From NCBI RefSeq assembly GCF_027460065.1, contig NZ_JAPYZZ010000002.1:248001-312000 (forward strand): 64,000 bases of DNA, read 5' to 3'. The DNA comes from Martinezella rhizogenes. GTDB taxonomy: Bacteria > Pseudomonadota > Alphaproteobacteria > Rhizobiales > Rhizobiaceae. The notes under the pieces were generated by a model, which searched no databases, was not told where the DNA came from, and saw nothing but the letters and a program-made list of their open reading frames with translations. The position numbers and the translations under genes are program-made. Of the stretch, positions 15,948-24,723 are shown in pieces (the first letter of the stretch is position 1; each line of letters opens with the position of its first letter).

Positions 15948-16547
15948 TCAAAGCGACCCGTGCTTTTCCTGCAAAAGCCGGATGGCAAGATGCTGGAGCA
16001 GAATGATCGTCTTGGCGTCGCGAATATCGCCGCGGTCAATCATCCGCATCGCCTCCGGCAGGGGGATTTCGAGCACATCGATATCTTCTCCCTCGTCAGC
16101 GGAGCCGCCGCCTGCACCCACTTTGTGGGTGTCGGCATATTCGCCGTGGAAAAAGGCGAGATATTCGGTGACCGAGCCGGGGCTCATATAGATATCGAAC
16201 AGGTGTGTGAGTTCGGAAACCTCGTAACCGGTCTCCTCCATCAGTTCCGCACGCATTCGCGTCGCCGGTTCTGCGCCTTCGAGCAGCCCTGCCGGTGTCT
16301 CGATCAGCGATTCCAGACCACCATTCAAGAGAACCGGCAATCGGAACTGGCGGGTGAGAAGGACATGGCCGTTTGCCGGATTGTACAACAGGCAAGTCGC
16401 GCCGTTGCCGCGATCATATGCCTCCCGGGTCTGCCTCTGCCAGCTTCCGTCCCGTAGCCGGAGTTCATATTCATACTTGGTCAGCCGGCCCCAATCATCC
16501 GCCAACACGCGTTCGGAAATTGGGCGGTAAACACTGTCATTCATCAA
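15948..16547 (-). CDS. Nudix hydrolase, NudK/GDP-mannose pyrophosphatase-like
   Basis: The 199-residue protein has the NudK-type layout: an N-terminal beta region, then a Nudix box in GLLEGAEPATRMRAELMEET followed by GYE. The canonical Arg/Lys before the first catalytic Glu is Ala here, while the EExGU core (EETGY) is intact. YMSPGSVTEYLAFFHGEY follows, as in ADP-ribose/GDP-mannose pyrophosphatases. It hydrolyses a nucleoside diphosphate sugar by family, substrate uncertain. It lies just downstream of the PhzF gene (23-bp gap, same strand), so the two may be cotranscribed. Confidence 0.82.
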   Translation of the reverse strand: MMNDSVYRPISERVLADDWGRLTKYEYELRLRDGSWQRQTREAYDRGNGATCLLYNPANGHVLLTRQFRLPVLLNGGLESLIETPAGLLEGAEPATRMRAELMEETGYEVSELTHLFDIYMSPGSVTEYLAFFHGEYADTHKVGAGGGSADEGEDIDVLEIPLPEAMRMIDRGDIRDAKTIILLQHLAIRLLQEKHGSL

Positions 16548-16570
16548 ATCACCTCGTTTTCATCTGTCTT

Positions 16571-17416
16571 TCAAAGGCCGAGCAATTGGCCTTCGACATG
16601 CGTACGTGTTTCACCACCCACCCATATTACGCCGGTCTCATCGCGGCTCAAGTAAACGCGGCCGCGACGGCCGAGGCGCGTCCCCTGAGCGGCGACATAA
16701 TCTGCCGCGACCATGCCGGTGGCAAACAGCCATTGTGCCAGCGAGGCATTGAGGCTTCCGGTAACGGGATCCTCGGCGATGGCGCCCAGATGATCGCTGA
16801 AGAAGGCGCGAACCTCAAAGGCAGCTTCGCTGCCTTCCGCGTGCGGGCCAACCACACCGATATCAATGCGCCCGGGCCAGCTGCGAACCGGATCGATGGA
16901 AAGCACCTTTTCCGCGGATGCCAGCCTGATCCCCAGCCATCCGGGACCATTATCGATCCAGGCGGCATCAAGGACGTCATGGGCCTCGATCCCCAATAGC
17001 TGCCGCGCCTCTTCCAGCTCAGCCGGCGTCGGTGCACCGGAACGGATAAGCGGCGGGGCAGCAAAGGAAAGCCGCCCATGCGCGCGCCGGATCGGAACCA
17101 GCCCGGCACCGCATTCCTGAATGATGGCCGTTTCGTTTTTGGATGAACCGTTGGCGGAGAGCCATGCATGGCAACTGCCCAGCGTGGGGTGCCCGGCAAA
17201 GGGCATTTCCCGGTCCAGTGAAAATATACGGACCCTATAGTCGGCCTTGGGATCGGTGGGCGGCAGCAGAAATGTGGTTTCAGACAGGTTGAACCACCGC
17301 GTCAACCGCTGCATTTCATCGCTCGTCAGGTTGTCGGCGCCCGTCACGACGGCCAGCGGATTGCCGGAAAGCGGCCCGGAGCCGAATACATCGATCATAT
17401 GGATAGCAAAAGTCAT
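16571..17416 (-). CDS. PhzF-family isomerase/epimerase
   Basis: The 281-residue PhzF-like protein has the hallmark start IHMIDVFGSGPLSGNPLAVV, the catalytic Glu45 in NLSETTFLLPP, FSLDREMPFAGHPTLGSCHA in the first half and EDPVTGSLNASLAQWL in the second. The fold is diaminopimelate-epimerase-like with two pseudo-repeats. Members isomerise varied small metabolites; the substrate is unknown. It sits between a frameshifted LysE exporter gene and a Nudix gene on the same strand. Confidence 0.85.
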   Translation of the reverse strand: MTFAIHMIDVFGSGPLSGNPLAVVTGADNLTSDEMQRLTRWFNLSETTFLLPPTDPKADYRVRIFSLDREMPFAGHPTLGSCHAWLSANGSSKNETAIIQECGAGLVPIRRAHGRLSFAAPPLIRSGAPTPAELEEARQLLGIEAHDVLDAAWIDNGPGWLGIRLASAEKVLSIDPVRSWPGRIDIGVVGPHAEGSEAAFEVRAFFSDHLGAIAEDPVTGSLNASLAQWLFATGMVAADYVAAQGTRLGRRGRVYLSRDETGVIWVGGETRTHVEGQLLGL

Positions 17417-17476
17417 GACATCGTTCTTTCAGTTTGGATCGACAGGCGGTCGTGGACGGAGGGCGGGCTTCCAGCT

Positions 17477-18098
17477 CTACCAGACAAGCAGTTTGAGACC
17501 CGCAACCGCAAAGACCGCCGAGAGCACGGATTCGATCCAGCGCCGTAGTCTGGTATAGAGTGCAATCATCGAAGCGGTTGAAAAAAGCAAGGCATACCCA
17601 CCGAACACGGTGACGCCGAGAATGGCGCAGCCGCCGATGATTGCCGGTAGCATGCCGGCGGGCGCGTCCGCGCGAAACCCGAGCGACATGATGGCTATCC
17701 ATGACAGAATGGCCTTCGGGTTGCCGATATGCATGAAAAGCCCCTGCCGATAGAGCGATCGATAGCGCGGTACCGCGCGCTCCACAGTCGTCCCTGCAAG
17801 ATCGGAAACCGGTTTGAGGGCCGATCTGCCGGCACGGAAGGCCAGATACAGCAAATAGGCGCCACCAGCGATCTTGATGACGAAAAGCGCCTGGGCATAG
17901 GCGGTGAGCGCGGCGGACAGGCCGGTTGCCGTCAGGATCGCCCAGAACAGCGAACCGGTGATGACGCCCGTCGCCAAAGCAAGAGCCGGCAGGCGGCCAT
18001 CGCATCGCCGTTGCCATGATTGCCATGTTGCTTGGCCCCGGGCTGGCGGTGGCAATGAGATAGGTGCCGTAGACGAGGGCAAGCTGGCTGGCGAACAT
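17477..18098 (-). pseudogene. LysE/RhtB-family amino acid exporter, single-base frameshift
   Basis: From an ATG at 18098 (behind GGAGAAGCCGAC) the frame reads MFASQLALVYGTYLIATASP then GPSNMAIMATAMR, the conserved LysE start. Near 18001 it loses register. The rest of the family continues in the next frame as GRLPALALATGVITGSLFWA, through LFVIKIAGGAYLLYLAFRAG and HIGNPKAILSWIAIMSLGF to a stop at 17477. Adding one base between ATGCG and ATGGCC restores an exporter of about 206 residues. It is either a recent loss of function or a sequencing error. It follows the VOC gene by 17 bp, probably as one transcript. Confidence 0.8.
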
Positions 18099-18115
18099 GT
18101 CGGCTTCTCCGAAAA

Positions 18116-18535
18116 TCAGGGGCTTCCCCACGAGTGCGGGAGATCACCGCGATGGACGATATGGACCTTGTTCCCATCGGGGTCACGCAGATAGGCACCG
18201 AAATAACCGTCGCCATAATGTGGGCGCGCACCCGGCCCCCCTTCGTCGGTTCCACCATGAGCCAAACCGCCGGCATAAGCCTCTTTCACCGCGTCTTTCG
18301 ACGGCGCCAGAAAGGCGACCATGCCGCCATTGCCGGCCGTTGCCGCCTCGCCATTGAAGGGGCTGTAGACATAAAACCGCGGCAATGGGGCGTGCGGCTG
18401 CACCCAGCAAAGTGCCTCAGGCCCGCCATCGGGTGTGATGGTCCGGCGTATCAGGCCGAGCGGCGCGAACACGGCATCATAGAAATATCCCGCCCGCTGA
18501 AGATCACCCGTTCCGACGGTTACGTGGCTGAACAT
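18116..18535 (-). CDS. VOC-family (glyoxalase/dioxygenase fold) protein
   Basis: The 139-residue protein has the vicinal-oxygen-chelate pattern: MFSHVTVGTGDLQRAGYFYD at the N-terminus with His4 as a likely metal ligand, and YFGAYLRDPDGNKVHIVHRG at the C-terminus. It is a single-module VOC protein similar to many annotated only as lactoylglutathione lyase-related; the function is not assignable. It diverges from the MocR regulator gene at 18671, with palindromic sites between, and precedes the frameshifted LysE gene. Confidence 0.8.
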   Translation of the reverse strand: MFSHVTVGTGDLQRAGYFYDAVFAPLGLIRRTITPDGGPEALCWVQPHAPLPRFYVYSPFNGEAATAGNGGMVAFLAPSKDAVKEAYAGGLAHGGTDEGGPGARPHYGDGYFGAYLRDPDGNKVHIVHRGDLPHSWGSP

Positions 18536-18612
18536 TTAAACCTCAATGCGCCCGCCATATGCCTGTCGCCTGTTGCAAACCGTGGATTTCATTCACCGCC
18601 GTCATAGCCTAT

Positions 18613-18651
18613 GTTACACTTATTGGTTATTGAAATAGTGTAACGTGACAC
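18613..18651. promoter_or_regulatory. Operator candidate for the MocR-type regulator
   Basis: An inverted repeat GTTACAC (18613-18619) / GTGTAAC (18638-18644) with an 18-base spacer is followed directly by a near copy, GTGACAC (18645-18651). It sits 20-60 bp before the MocR gene start in the divergent region with the VOC gene, where MocR proteins usually bind. The function is inferred from position and symmetry. Confidence 0.5.
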
Positions 18652-18670
18652 TTTTAGCGAGGTTGAGACC

Positions 18671-20017
18671 GTGCTGCTGCAATCCCCCTGGGTGCCTCGC
18701 CTTGCAGATATCGAGGCGAATGCCGCAGAACGGCTGGTGCTGGCCCTTGCCGACGACATCATCGAGGGGCGGTTGACGGGCGGTGTGCGCCTGCCTGCCC
18801 ATCGTGACCTCGCGTGGAAACTGGGCGTGGGTCTCGGCACGGTGACGAAGGCCTATGCCGTTCTGGAACGGCGTGGCCTGACCCGCAGCGTCAAGGGTCG
18901 GGGAACATTCGTCGCGCTTCAGGAAGCACATAACGACCGGCAGATCGACCTCTCGTCCAACGCGCCGCCCGCCACGCTCAACGCCCGTATTCTGGCAAAA
19001 ACGCTGACCGGCATCGCGCGCAAGATCGATGCGGATCATTTCAATCTCTATGCTCCGCCCGCAGGCCATGTGGAACACCGGCGTGTTCTGTCCCGTTGGC
19101 TTGCGACCCAAGGCCTCTCCGTAGATCCATCGCATCTGGTGCTGACGAGCGGCGCCCGCCACGTACTGTCATTGGCCTTCGATCTTGCCTGCGGCAAGGA
19201 TGGTCTGCTGCTGACCGAGCGGATCACCTATCCCGGCGCACTCGCGCTGCTTCGGCGCAAAGGATGCAGGGTACGGGGTGTGGAGATCGATGCCGAGGGG
19301 ATGGTGCCGGAGGCACTTGCGGAGGCACTCGCTGACATGGAGCCGGATGGCGGCAGGGCGATCTATCTGACGCCGACGCTGCACAATCCGACAACCGCCA
19401 CCATGGGTATGGCGCGGCGGCATGCCATCGTGGATATTTGTCGCCGGGCCGGCGCCTGGATCATCGAAGACGGTGTCTACGCGGCGTCCGACCCGGGTTT
19501 CAGCCCATTGGCGGCATTGGCGCCTGACATTACGTTTCATGTCAACGGCTTGTCCAAGTCGCTCGGCCCCGGTTTGCAGATCGGGGTACTGGCACTGCCA
19601 GAGGGACAGAAGGATGCCGCAGAAAACCTCTTGCAGGATGCGCCGATGGCCCCGTCAGCACTTTCCTGTGCGGTGGTGGAGGACTGGCTGACCACCGGCG
19701 TCATCTCGTCAATCCAGCGTGATCTGCGCCACGAGGCGCGGCGACGCTCCAGCCTCGCGGTTTCCCTACTGGGTGTGAGCGAGCTTGTCTCGCATCCCGA
19801 TGCATATAATGTCTGGCTCCCGATGGAGCGTGCTGTCGCCAAGGACTTTGTATCCACCGCCGCGGCAAGCGGCATTAGGCTGACCGCGCCGGATTCCATG
19901 ATGACGGATACGCAAGATCAGGCAAGCGGTATCCGGTTTTGCCTCGGCGGTCCGTCACTCGACGACCTGACCGGGGCGCTGACGGTCCTGGCAGGTTTGC
20001 TGAAGCGGCGGCCCTGA
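18671..20017 (+). CDS. MocR-type transcriptional regulator (GntR domain fused to class I aminotransferase domain)
   Basis: The 448-residue protein has an N-terminal GntR winged helix (about 20-88: LALADDIIEGRLTGGVRLPA, GLGTVTKAYAVLERRGLTRS) joined to a fold-type I PLP domain (about 110-440). The PLP region shows LTPTLHNPTTATMG, IIEDGVYAASDPG and the Schiff-base lysine in HVNGLSKSLGPGLQIG. MocR/PdxR proteins sense PLP or amino-acid aldimines. The start is GTG at 18671. The divergent VOC and LysE genes, the latter an amino acid exporter family, are its likely targets. Confidence 0.9.
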   Translation: MLLQSPWVPRLADIEANAAERLVLALADDIIEGRLTGGVRLPAHRDLAWKLGVGLGTVTKAYAVLERRGLTRSVKGRGTFVALQEAHNDRQIDLSSNAPPATLNARILAKTLTGIARKIDADHFNLYAPPAGHVEHRRVLSRWLATQGLSVDPSHLVLTSGARHVLSLAFDLACGKDGLLLTERITYPGALALLRRKGCRVRGVEIDAEGMVPEALAEALADMEPDGGRAIYLTPTLHNPTTATMGMARRHAIVDICRRAGAWIIEDGVYAASDPGFSPLAALAPDITFHVNGLSKSLGPGLQIGVLALPEGQKDAAENLLQDAPMAPSALSCAVVEDWLTTGVISSIQRDLRHEARRRSSLAVSLLGVSELVSHPDAYNVWLPMERAVAKDFVSTAAASGIRLTAPDSMMTDTQDQASGIRFCLGGPSLDDLTGALTVLAGLLKRRP

Positions 20018-20051
20018 CGCCGCCAGACTAGAATCAGGCAAGAGAGGCCGT

Positions 20052-20666
20052 ATGACCATGAACAGTCACCAGATGATACCGGACCAGGACGCGTGGAAAC
20101 CCTGGAGCCCTGCTGAGCTTTCCCGGCGGCTGGGCGGCATATCGAGACCCTGGTGCATCGTTGGCGGCTGGGCTCTCGACCTGTGGCACGGAAGCAAGAT
20201 GCGCGAACATGACGACCTTGAATTCACGGTCCTGCGTGAAGATCTGGAAATCTTCCGGCATGAACTGAGTGAGATGGAATTCTACACCGTCAATGACGGC
20301 GTTCTCGAACGGCTTCCGCCGGATCGGCAACCGGCCGCGGAGATTTTCCAGATCTGGTGTTTCGATCGCACTGCCAAGTGCTGGCGCGTCGATATGATGA
20401 TCGAGCCCGGAACGAACGACACCTGGGCCTATAAGAGGAATCCGGAAATCACACGACCCCGCACCGACATGGTCGCGCTGACAGCCGACGGCATCCCTTA
20501 CCTCAACCCATCCGCAGTGCTTCTCTTCAAGGCGAAGCACAAGCGTCCCAAGGACGAGCAGGATTTCGTAAGTGCCCACCCGAAACTGCCCCTATCGGAA
20601 CGCCGGTGGTTGCGGAATTGCCTTGAGCTCCTGCATCCCGGCCATGAATGGGCGCAGGCGCTGTGA
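20052..20666 (+). CDS. Nucleotidyltransferase-fold protein (aminoglycoside/lincosamide nucleotidyltransferase-like)
   Basis: The 204-residue protein has the minimal nucleotidyltransferase motif WCIVGGWALDLWHGSKMREH followed by DDLEF, giving the GG-W and paired-acid (Asp-Asp-x-Glu) pattern of the AadA/LinB superfamily. The C-terminus has FKAKHKRPKDEQDF, seen in the related Aminoglyc_resit-type families. Resistance activity is not implied; many such chromosomal genes have no known substrate. It stands alone after the MocR gene (34-bp gap). Convergent LysR gene downstream; the 90-bp gap contains nothing I recognise. Confidence 0.7.
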   Translation: MTMNSHQMIPDQDAWKPWSPAELSRRLGGISRPWCIVGGWALDLWHGSKMREHDDLEFTVLREDLEIFRHELSEMEFYTVNDGVLERLPPDRQPAAEIFQIWCFDRTAKCWRVDMMIEPGTNDTWAYKRNPEITRPRTDMVALTADGIPYLNPSAVLLFKAKHKRPKDEQDFVSAHPKLPLSERRWLRNCLELLHPGHEWAQAL

Positions 20667-20757
20667 AAGCCAGCGTCCCAGCCCACCAGTTTCTGCCCGG
20701 CATTGCTGATGGACGAGGAGGAAGTTGACGACAGGCTGATGGAGCGCAACGTACCAT

Positions 20758-21654
20758 TCAGGGTGTTTTCCAGGTCTTCAACAGCATTTGCACGAATTTT
20801 TCCGCAGCCGGAGACAACGCGCTGCTGCGCCTCTGCACGATACCGATCGTTCGGGAGACCACGGGATTGACGATCGGTCGCGTAACAAGGAAAGGGTGGT
20901 CATCCTGCGGCGTGGCCAATCGTGGCAGCACGGAAATCCCCAGCCCGGCTTCCACGAGACCGAGTGACGTGTTGAGGTGAGTCACCTCGTAAAACCAGTT
21001 CAGCTTTAGATTGTGCCGCGCAAGCGCACCGTCGAGAAGCGTCCGGTTGCCGCTGGAGCGATCGACAACCACCAGAGGGTGTGGCTCCAATTGATCCCAC
21101 TGGATCGTTTCGAACGCCGCCAGAGGATGGTCCTTCCTCATCGCCAGCACAAATGGGTCATCGATCAGCGGCTCGAACGCCAGATCGGGATCGGAATTGC
21201 CCATCAGATTAATCCCGAATTCCACCTCGCCACGGGCAACCGCCTGCAAGCCCTCGTTTGCCGTCAGGTCCCTGATACGCAGCCGGATATGCGGATATTG
21301 CTGGCTGAAGGTCTTGATGACAGTGGGTAGAAAGTAGAATGCCGCAGTCGGAACACATGCCATCGTAATAAGGCCGCGCCGCTGCGCGCCGTCTTTCATT
21401 GCAAAAAGCGACCCGTCAAACTCTTCCAGCATGCGCCGGACAAGCGGCATGACCTCCTGGCCCATCGCTGTTGGAGCGACATGGCGCGTGGTCCTTTCGA
21501 GAAGCGGCGCACCAATGGCCTGCTCCAGTTTCTGGATACGCCGGGTAAGTGCCGGTTGCGAAATATGCAGCGCATCAGCCGCTCTGTGAAAGCTCTCAAA
21601 TTCAACCACTGCTTGAAAAGCCCGCAAATCAAGAATTTCACAATTGATGCTCAT
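20758..21654 (-). CDS. LysR-family transcriptional regulator
   Basis: The 298-residue LysR protein has a helix-turn-helix in FQAVVEFESFHRAADALHIS / QPALTRRIQKLEQAIGAPLL and a complete effector domain (about 92-290: GLITMACVPTAAFYFLPTVI, VEAGLGISVLPRLA). It resembles the CbbR/GltC-like group. It diverges from the PrpF-type gene at 21763 across 108 bp, where two similar elements CATATCGCAATAA (21652) and CATATTGCAACAA (21706) lie, and is the probable regulator of the PrpF-ABC unit. Confidence 0.88.
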   Translation of the reverse strand: MSINCEILDLRAFQAVVEFESFHRAADALHISQPALTRRIQKLEQAIGAPLLERTTRHVAPTAMGQEVMPLVRRMLEEFDGSLFAMKDGAQRRGLITMACVPTAAFYFLPTVIKTFSQQYPHIRLRIRDLTANEGLQAVARGEVEFGINLMGNSDPDLAFEPLIDDPFVLAMRKDHPLAAFETIQWDQLEPHPLVVVDRSSGNRTLLDGALARHNLKLNWFYEVTHLNTSLGLVEAGLGISVLPRLATPQDDHPFLVTRPIVNPVVSRTIGIVQRRSSALSPAAEKFVQMLLKTWKTP

Positions 21655-21762
21655 ATCGCAATAATACCTCCGAACATTGCATTTAACAGATTATACTTCT
21701 TTCCTCATATTGCAACAACGCGGCGCATTGATCCGCCAAATGCAAGATTGAGGCTTCTTCCC

Positions 21763-22845
21763 ATGAACGATCTACTCAAGATACCCTGTGTGCTGATGCG
21801 CGGCGGAACATCGCGTGGACCGTTCTTTCTCGCATCCGATCTTCCCCACGATCAAGCCGAACGGGACGCGGCCCTCCTCTCCATCATGGGCTCCGGCCAT
21901 CCGTTGCAGATCGATGGCATCGGCGGCGGCAACCCGGTCACATCGAAAGTGGCGATCATTGGCCCTTCCACGGTCAAGGGTGCCGATATCGACTATCTTT
22001 TCGCGCAGGTCCGCACCGACAGGCAATATGTCGACTATTCGCCCAATTGCGGAAATATGCTGGCCGCCGTCGGCCCCTTCGCGATCGAGGCCGGGCTTGT
22101 CGAAGCCCATGGCAGCGACACGCTGGTGCGCATTCATAACGTCAATACCGGCAAGCTGATCGAGGCGAAGGTTCCGACCCGCGGCCGCGAAGTTATCTAT
22201 CTCGGCGACGCTTCGATCGATGGTGTGCCGGGCCTCGCAGCGCCGATCGCCTTGACGTTCATGGATGCTGCGGGCGCAAAAACCGGCAGGTTGCTGCCGA
22301 CAGGCAAAGCCGTAGACATGATCGACGGCGTGAAGGTGACGGCCATCGATTGCGCCATTCCGATGGTGCTGATGCGCGCGGTAGATCTCGGCCTGACCGG
22401 TTATGAGGACCCGCAGGCGCTCACCGCCAACAGCGATCTCATCGAGCGCATGACGCGCATCCGCATTCAGGCCGGCAAGCTGATGGGCATGGGTGATGTC
22501 ACTGACATGGTCATTCCAAAGCCGGTGCTCGTCGCGCCAGCCCGCAGGGGCGGCACTCTTTCGGTGCGGTACTTCATGCCGAATGAATGTCATCCCGCAC
22601 TGGCGACGACCGGCGCCGTCGGCATCGCGACCGCGGCCGTGACCGAAGGCTCGGTTGCCTACGATTTGGCAGGCCGCCTTTCCGTGCCGACCCAGATCCG
22701 CATCGAACACCCTGCCGGCCGCCTCGACGTGCAACTGGAAATGCGAAATGGAGCAATAACCGCCGGGCTTGTGAGAACGGCGCGCAGACTTTTCGAAGGC
22801 TTTGCCTTCGCCAAGCCGACCACTGCGATTGAAGACGCAGCTTAA
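21763..22845 (+). CDS. PrpF-family isomerase, 4-oxalomesaconate tautomerase (GalD)-like
   Basis: The 360-residue protein has the PrpF signature: LKIPCVLMRGGTSRGPFFLA at the N-terminus, DGIGGGNPVTSKVAIIGPST, the catalytic Cys in DYSPNCGNMLAAVGPFAIE and MPNECHPALATTGAVGIATA. The length matches GalD-type 4-oxalomesaconate tautomerases (about 360), which interconvert keto/enol C6 tricarboxylates in gallate and protocatechuate meta-cleavage; PrpF-type aconitate isomerases are the alternative. An open frame extends upstream to 21481 but it crosses the LysR gene. It leads the ABC importer genes, so the ligand may be a (tri)carboxylate or aromatic. Confidence 0.8.
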   Translation: MNDLLKIPCVLMRGGTSRGPFFLASDLPHDQAERDAALLSIMGSGHPLQIDGIGGGNPVTSKVAIIGPSTVKGADIDYLFAQVRTDRQYVDYSPNCGNMLAAVGPFAIEAGLVEAHGSDTLVRIHNVNTGKLIEAKVPTRGREVIYLGDASIDGVPGLAAPIALTFMDAAGAKTGRLLPTGKAVDMIDGVKVTAIDCAIPMVLMRAVDLGLTGYEDPQALTANSDLIERMTRIRIQAGKLMGMGDVTDMVIPKPVLVAPARRGGTLSVRYFMPNECHPALATTGAVGIATAAVTEGSVAYDLAGRLSVPTQIRIEHPAGRLDVQLEMRNGAITAGLVRTARRLFEGFAFAKPTTAIEDAA

Positions 22846-22890
22846 ATACAGCCATATTGACACAAAACATGAAACAGGGAGGAGACCCTC

Positions 22891-23892
22891 ATGCGTAAAT
22901 ACCTGCTTGCAACAGCGGCGCTCTGTGCGTTGGCAGCATCTGCGAATGCCGAATCCGTCAGGATGAGCGTAGGCTCATACAACCTCAACAATCTACCCTT
23001 CCCCGTGGCCGCCAGCCTCGGTTTCTATAAGGACGAAGGGCTTGACGTAACCACCGAGAACTTTGCCCAGGGCGGATCGAAGGTGCTCCAGGCGCTGGTT
23101 GCCGGTTCCACCGATGTCGCCGTCGGTTTCTACGATCACACGATCCAGATGCAGTCGCAGAACAAACATGTCGTCGGCTTCGTGCAGCTCGCCCGCAATT
23201 CAGGCCTTGTTCTTGCCGGCAAGAACGACACCGACTTTGATCCCGCCAAGCCTGAGACGATCAAGGGCAAGAAAGTCGGCATCACCTCGCCCGGCTCCTC
23301 CTCGGACTTCTTCATTCGCTACTATATGAAGCAGCACAAGCTCAGCGATAACGACATCTCCATCATCGGCGTCGGTTCGGGTGCTGCGGCCGTGGCCGCC
23401 CTGCAGCAGGGCAAGATCGATCTGCTCGTCAACTACGATCCCGCCGCGACCATCGTCGTCGAGCGTGGGCTGGGCAAGATTCTCATCGACGCCCGCAGCG
23501 ATCAGGGCGCCAAGGATGTCTATGGCGGCATCTATCCGACATCGGTCCTTTACGCGACGCAGGACTACATCAATGCCAATCCCGAAGTCATCCAGAAAGT
23601 GACCAACGCCACGGTTCGGGCGCTGCACTGGATGAAGCAGCATTCCGCGGAAGAAATCGTCGCAAAGCTTCCCGATGATTTCGTGTCGGGCGACAAGCAG
23701 ACCTACATCAAGGCCGTCGAAGCCGCCAAGGCGATCTTCTCCGAAGACGGCAAGTTCGAGCCTGCCGACCTTGAAACGCCGCTGGCCGTTCTGAAGAGCT
23801 TCAACGATGCGGTCGCAAAGGCGACCATCGATCTCAACACCACCTATACCAACAAGTTCGTCGAGGCCGCTGCTTCGAAGGGCGGAAACTGA
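22891..23892 (+). CDS. ABC transporter substrate-binding protein, NMT1/SsuA/TauA type
   Basis: The 333-residue protein has a signal peptide (MRKYLLATAALCALAASANA, cleavage near residue 20). Its binding fold is of the SsuA/TauA/NMT1 type: LPFPVAASLGFYKDEGLDVT, GGSKVLQALVAGSTDVAVGF, KGKKVGITSPGSSSDFF and VAALQQGKIDLLVNYDPAAT. It starts behind AGGGAGGAGACCCTC, 45 bp after the PrpF gene. The family binds sulfonates, pyrimidine precursors, aromatic acids and others; the PrpF neighbour favours an organic acid. Confidence 0.88.
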   Translation: MRKYLLATAALCALAASANAESVRMSVGSYNLNNLPFPVAASLGFYKDEGLDVTTENFAQGGSKVLQALVAGSTDVAVGFYDHTIQMQSQNKHVVGFVQLARNSGLVLAGKNDTDFDPAKPETIKGKKVGITSPGSSSDFFIRYYMKQHKLSDNDISIIGVGSGAAAVAALQQGKIDLLVNYDPAATIVVERGLGKILIDARSDQGAKDVYGGIYPTSVLYATQDYINANPEVIQKVTNATVRALHWMKQHSAEEIVAKLPDDFVSGDKQTYIKAVEAAKAIFSEDGKFEPADLETPLAVLKSFNDAVAKATIDLNTTYTNKFVEAAASKGGN

Positions 23893-23901
23893 GGATATGC
23901 C

Positions 23902-24723
23902 ATGTCTTCGCCAGTGAGAAAGCTAGAGCCCGTGACGGAACTCAAACCCCAGCCGATGGTGGCAATCGATGACGTGACCATGGCATTTGGTTCGTTCGTT
24001 GCCGTTCAAAACGTCAACCTTAGGGTTGGCGATGGAGAGTTTCTCTCCATCGTCGGCCCCACCGGTTGCGGAAAATCCACCATCCTCAACGCCATCGCAG
24101 GGCTGCTGAAGCCTGCGCAGGGCAAGGTGTCAATCGACGGCACGGCCGTTCAGGGCGTTCAGAACACCATCGGATACCTGTTCCAGCAGGATGCGCTTCT
24201 TCCCTGGAAGACGGCATATCAGAACGTGGAACTCGGCTTGCTGTTCCGGGGCGTGCCTGAAGATGCGCGGCGCGCAAAGGTTACGGCCTGGCTCGAAAAG
24301 GTCGGCCTCAAGGGCTTCGGAGACCGTTTTCCGCACCAGCTTTCGGGTGGGCAGCGCAAACGCGTGCAGATGGCGCAGGCGCTCATCACCGAGCCGAAGG
24401 TCATCCTGATGGACGAACCCTTCTCAGCGCTGGATATCCATACACGCCACCTGATGCAGAACGAATTGCTGCGCCTGTGGCAGGAGGACCGTCGCGCCGT
24501 GGTCATGATCACCCATGATCTTGAAGAGGCAATCGCGCTCGGAGACCGCGTCGTCGTTCTCGCGGCCGGCCCGAAAAGCCGCGTCATCGAAAGCTTCCCC
24601 GTCGATCTCGAACGGCCCCGCAACGTCGCCGAAATCAAACTCGATCCAAAATTCATGACGCTCTATCGCGATATATGGGCGTCCCTGCGTGGCGAAGTGG
24701 AGAAAAGCTATGCAAGCCGTTAA
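23902..24723 (+). CDS. ABC transporter ATPase, SsuB/TauB type
   Basis: The 273-residue ATPase has Walker A GPTGCGKST (52-60), Q-loop LFQQDALLPWKTAYQNVELG (the LLPW motif typical of nitrate/sulfonate/taurine transporters), signature LSGGQRKRVQMAQAL, Walker B VILMDEPFSALD and MITHDLEEAIALGDRV. It pairs with the downstream permease, whose ATG lies 14 bp before this gene's stop, and with the binding protein 9 bp upstream. Confidence 0.92.
   Translation: MSSPVRKLEPVTELKPQPMVAIDDVTMAFGSFVAVQNVNLRVGDGEFLSIVGPTGCGKSTILNAIAGLLKPAQGKVSIDGTAVQGVQNTIGYLFQQDALLPWKTAYQNVELGLLFRGVPEDARRAKVTAWLEKVGLKGFGDRFPHQLSGGQRKRVQMAQALITEPKVILMDEPFSALDIHTRHLMQNELLRLWQEDRRAVVMITHDLEEAIALGDRVVVLAAGPKSRVIESFPVDLERPRNVAEIKLDPKFMTLYRDIWASLRGEVEKSYASR

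Noticed and set aside
20052..20666. Calling the nucleotidyltransferase an antibiotic-resistance gene
   Set aside because: Only the general GG-W and DDxE motifs are visible; many chromosomal members have no resistance role, and nothing nearby suggests mobility.
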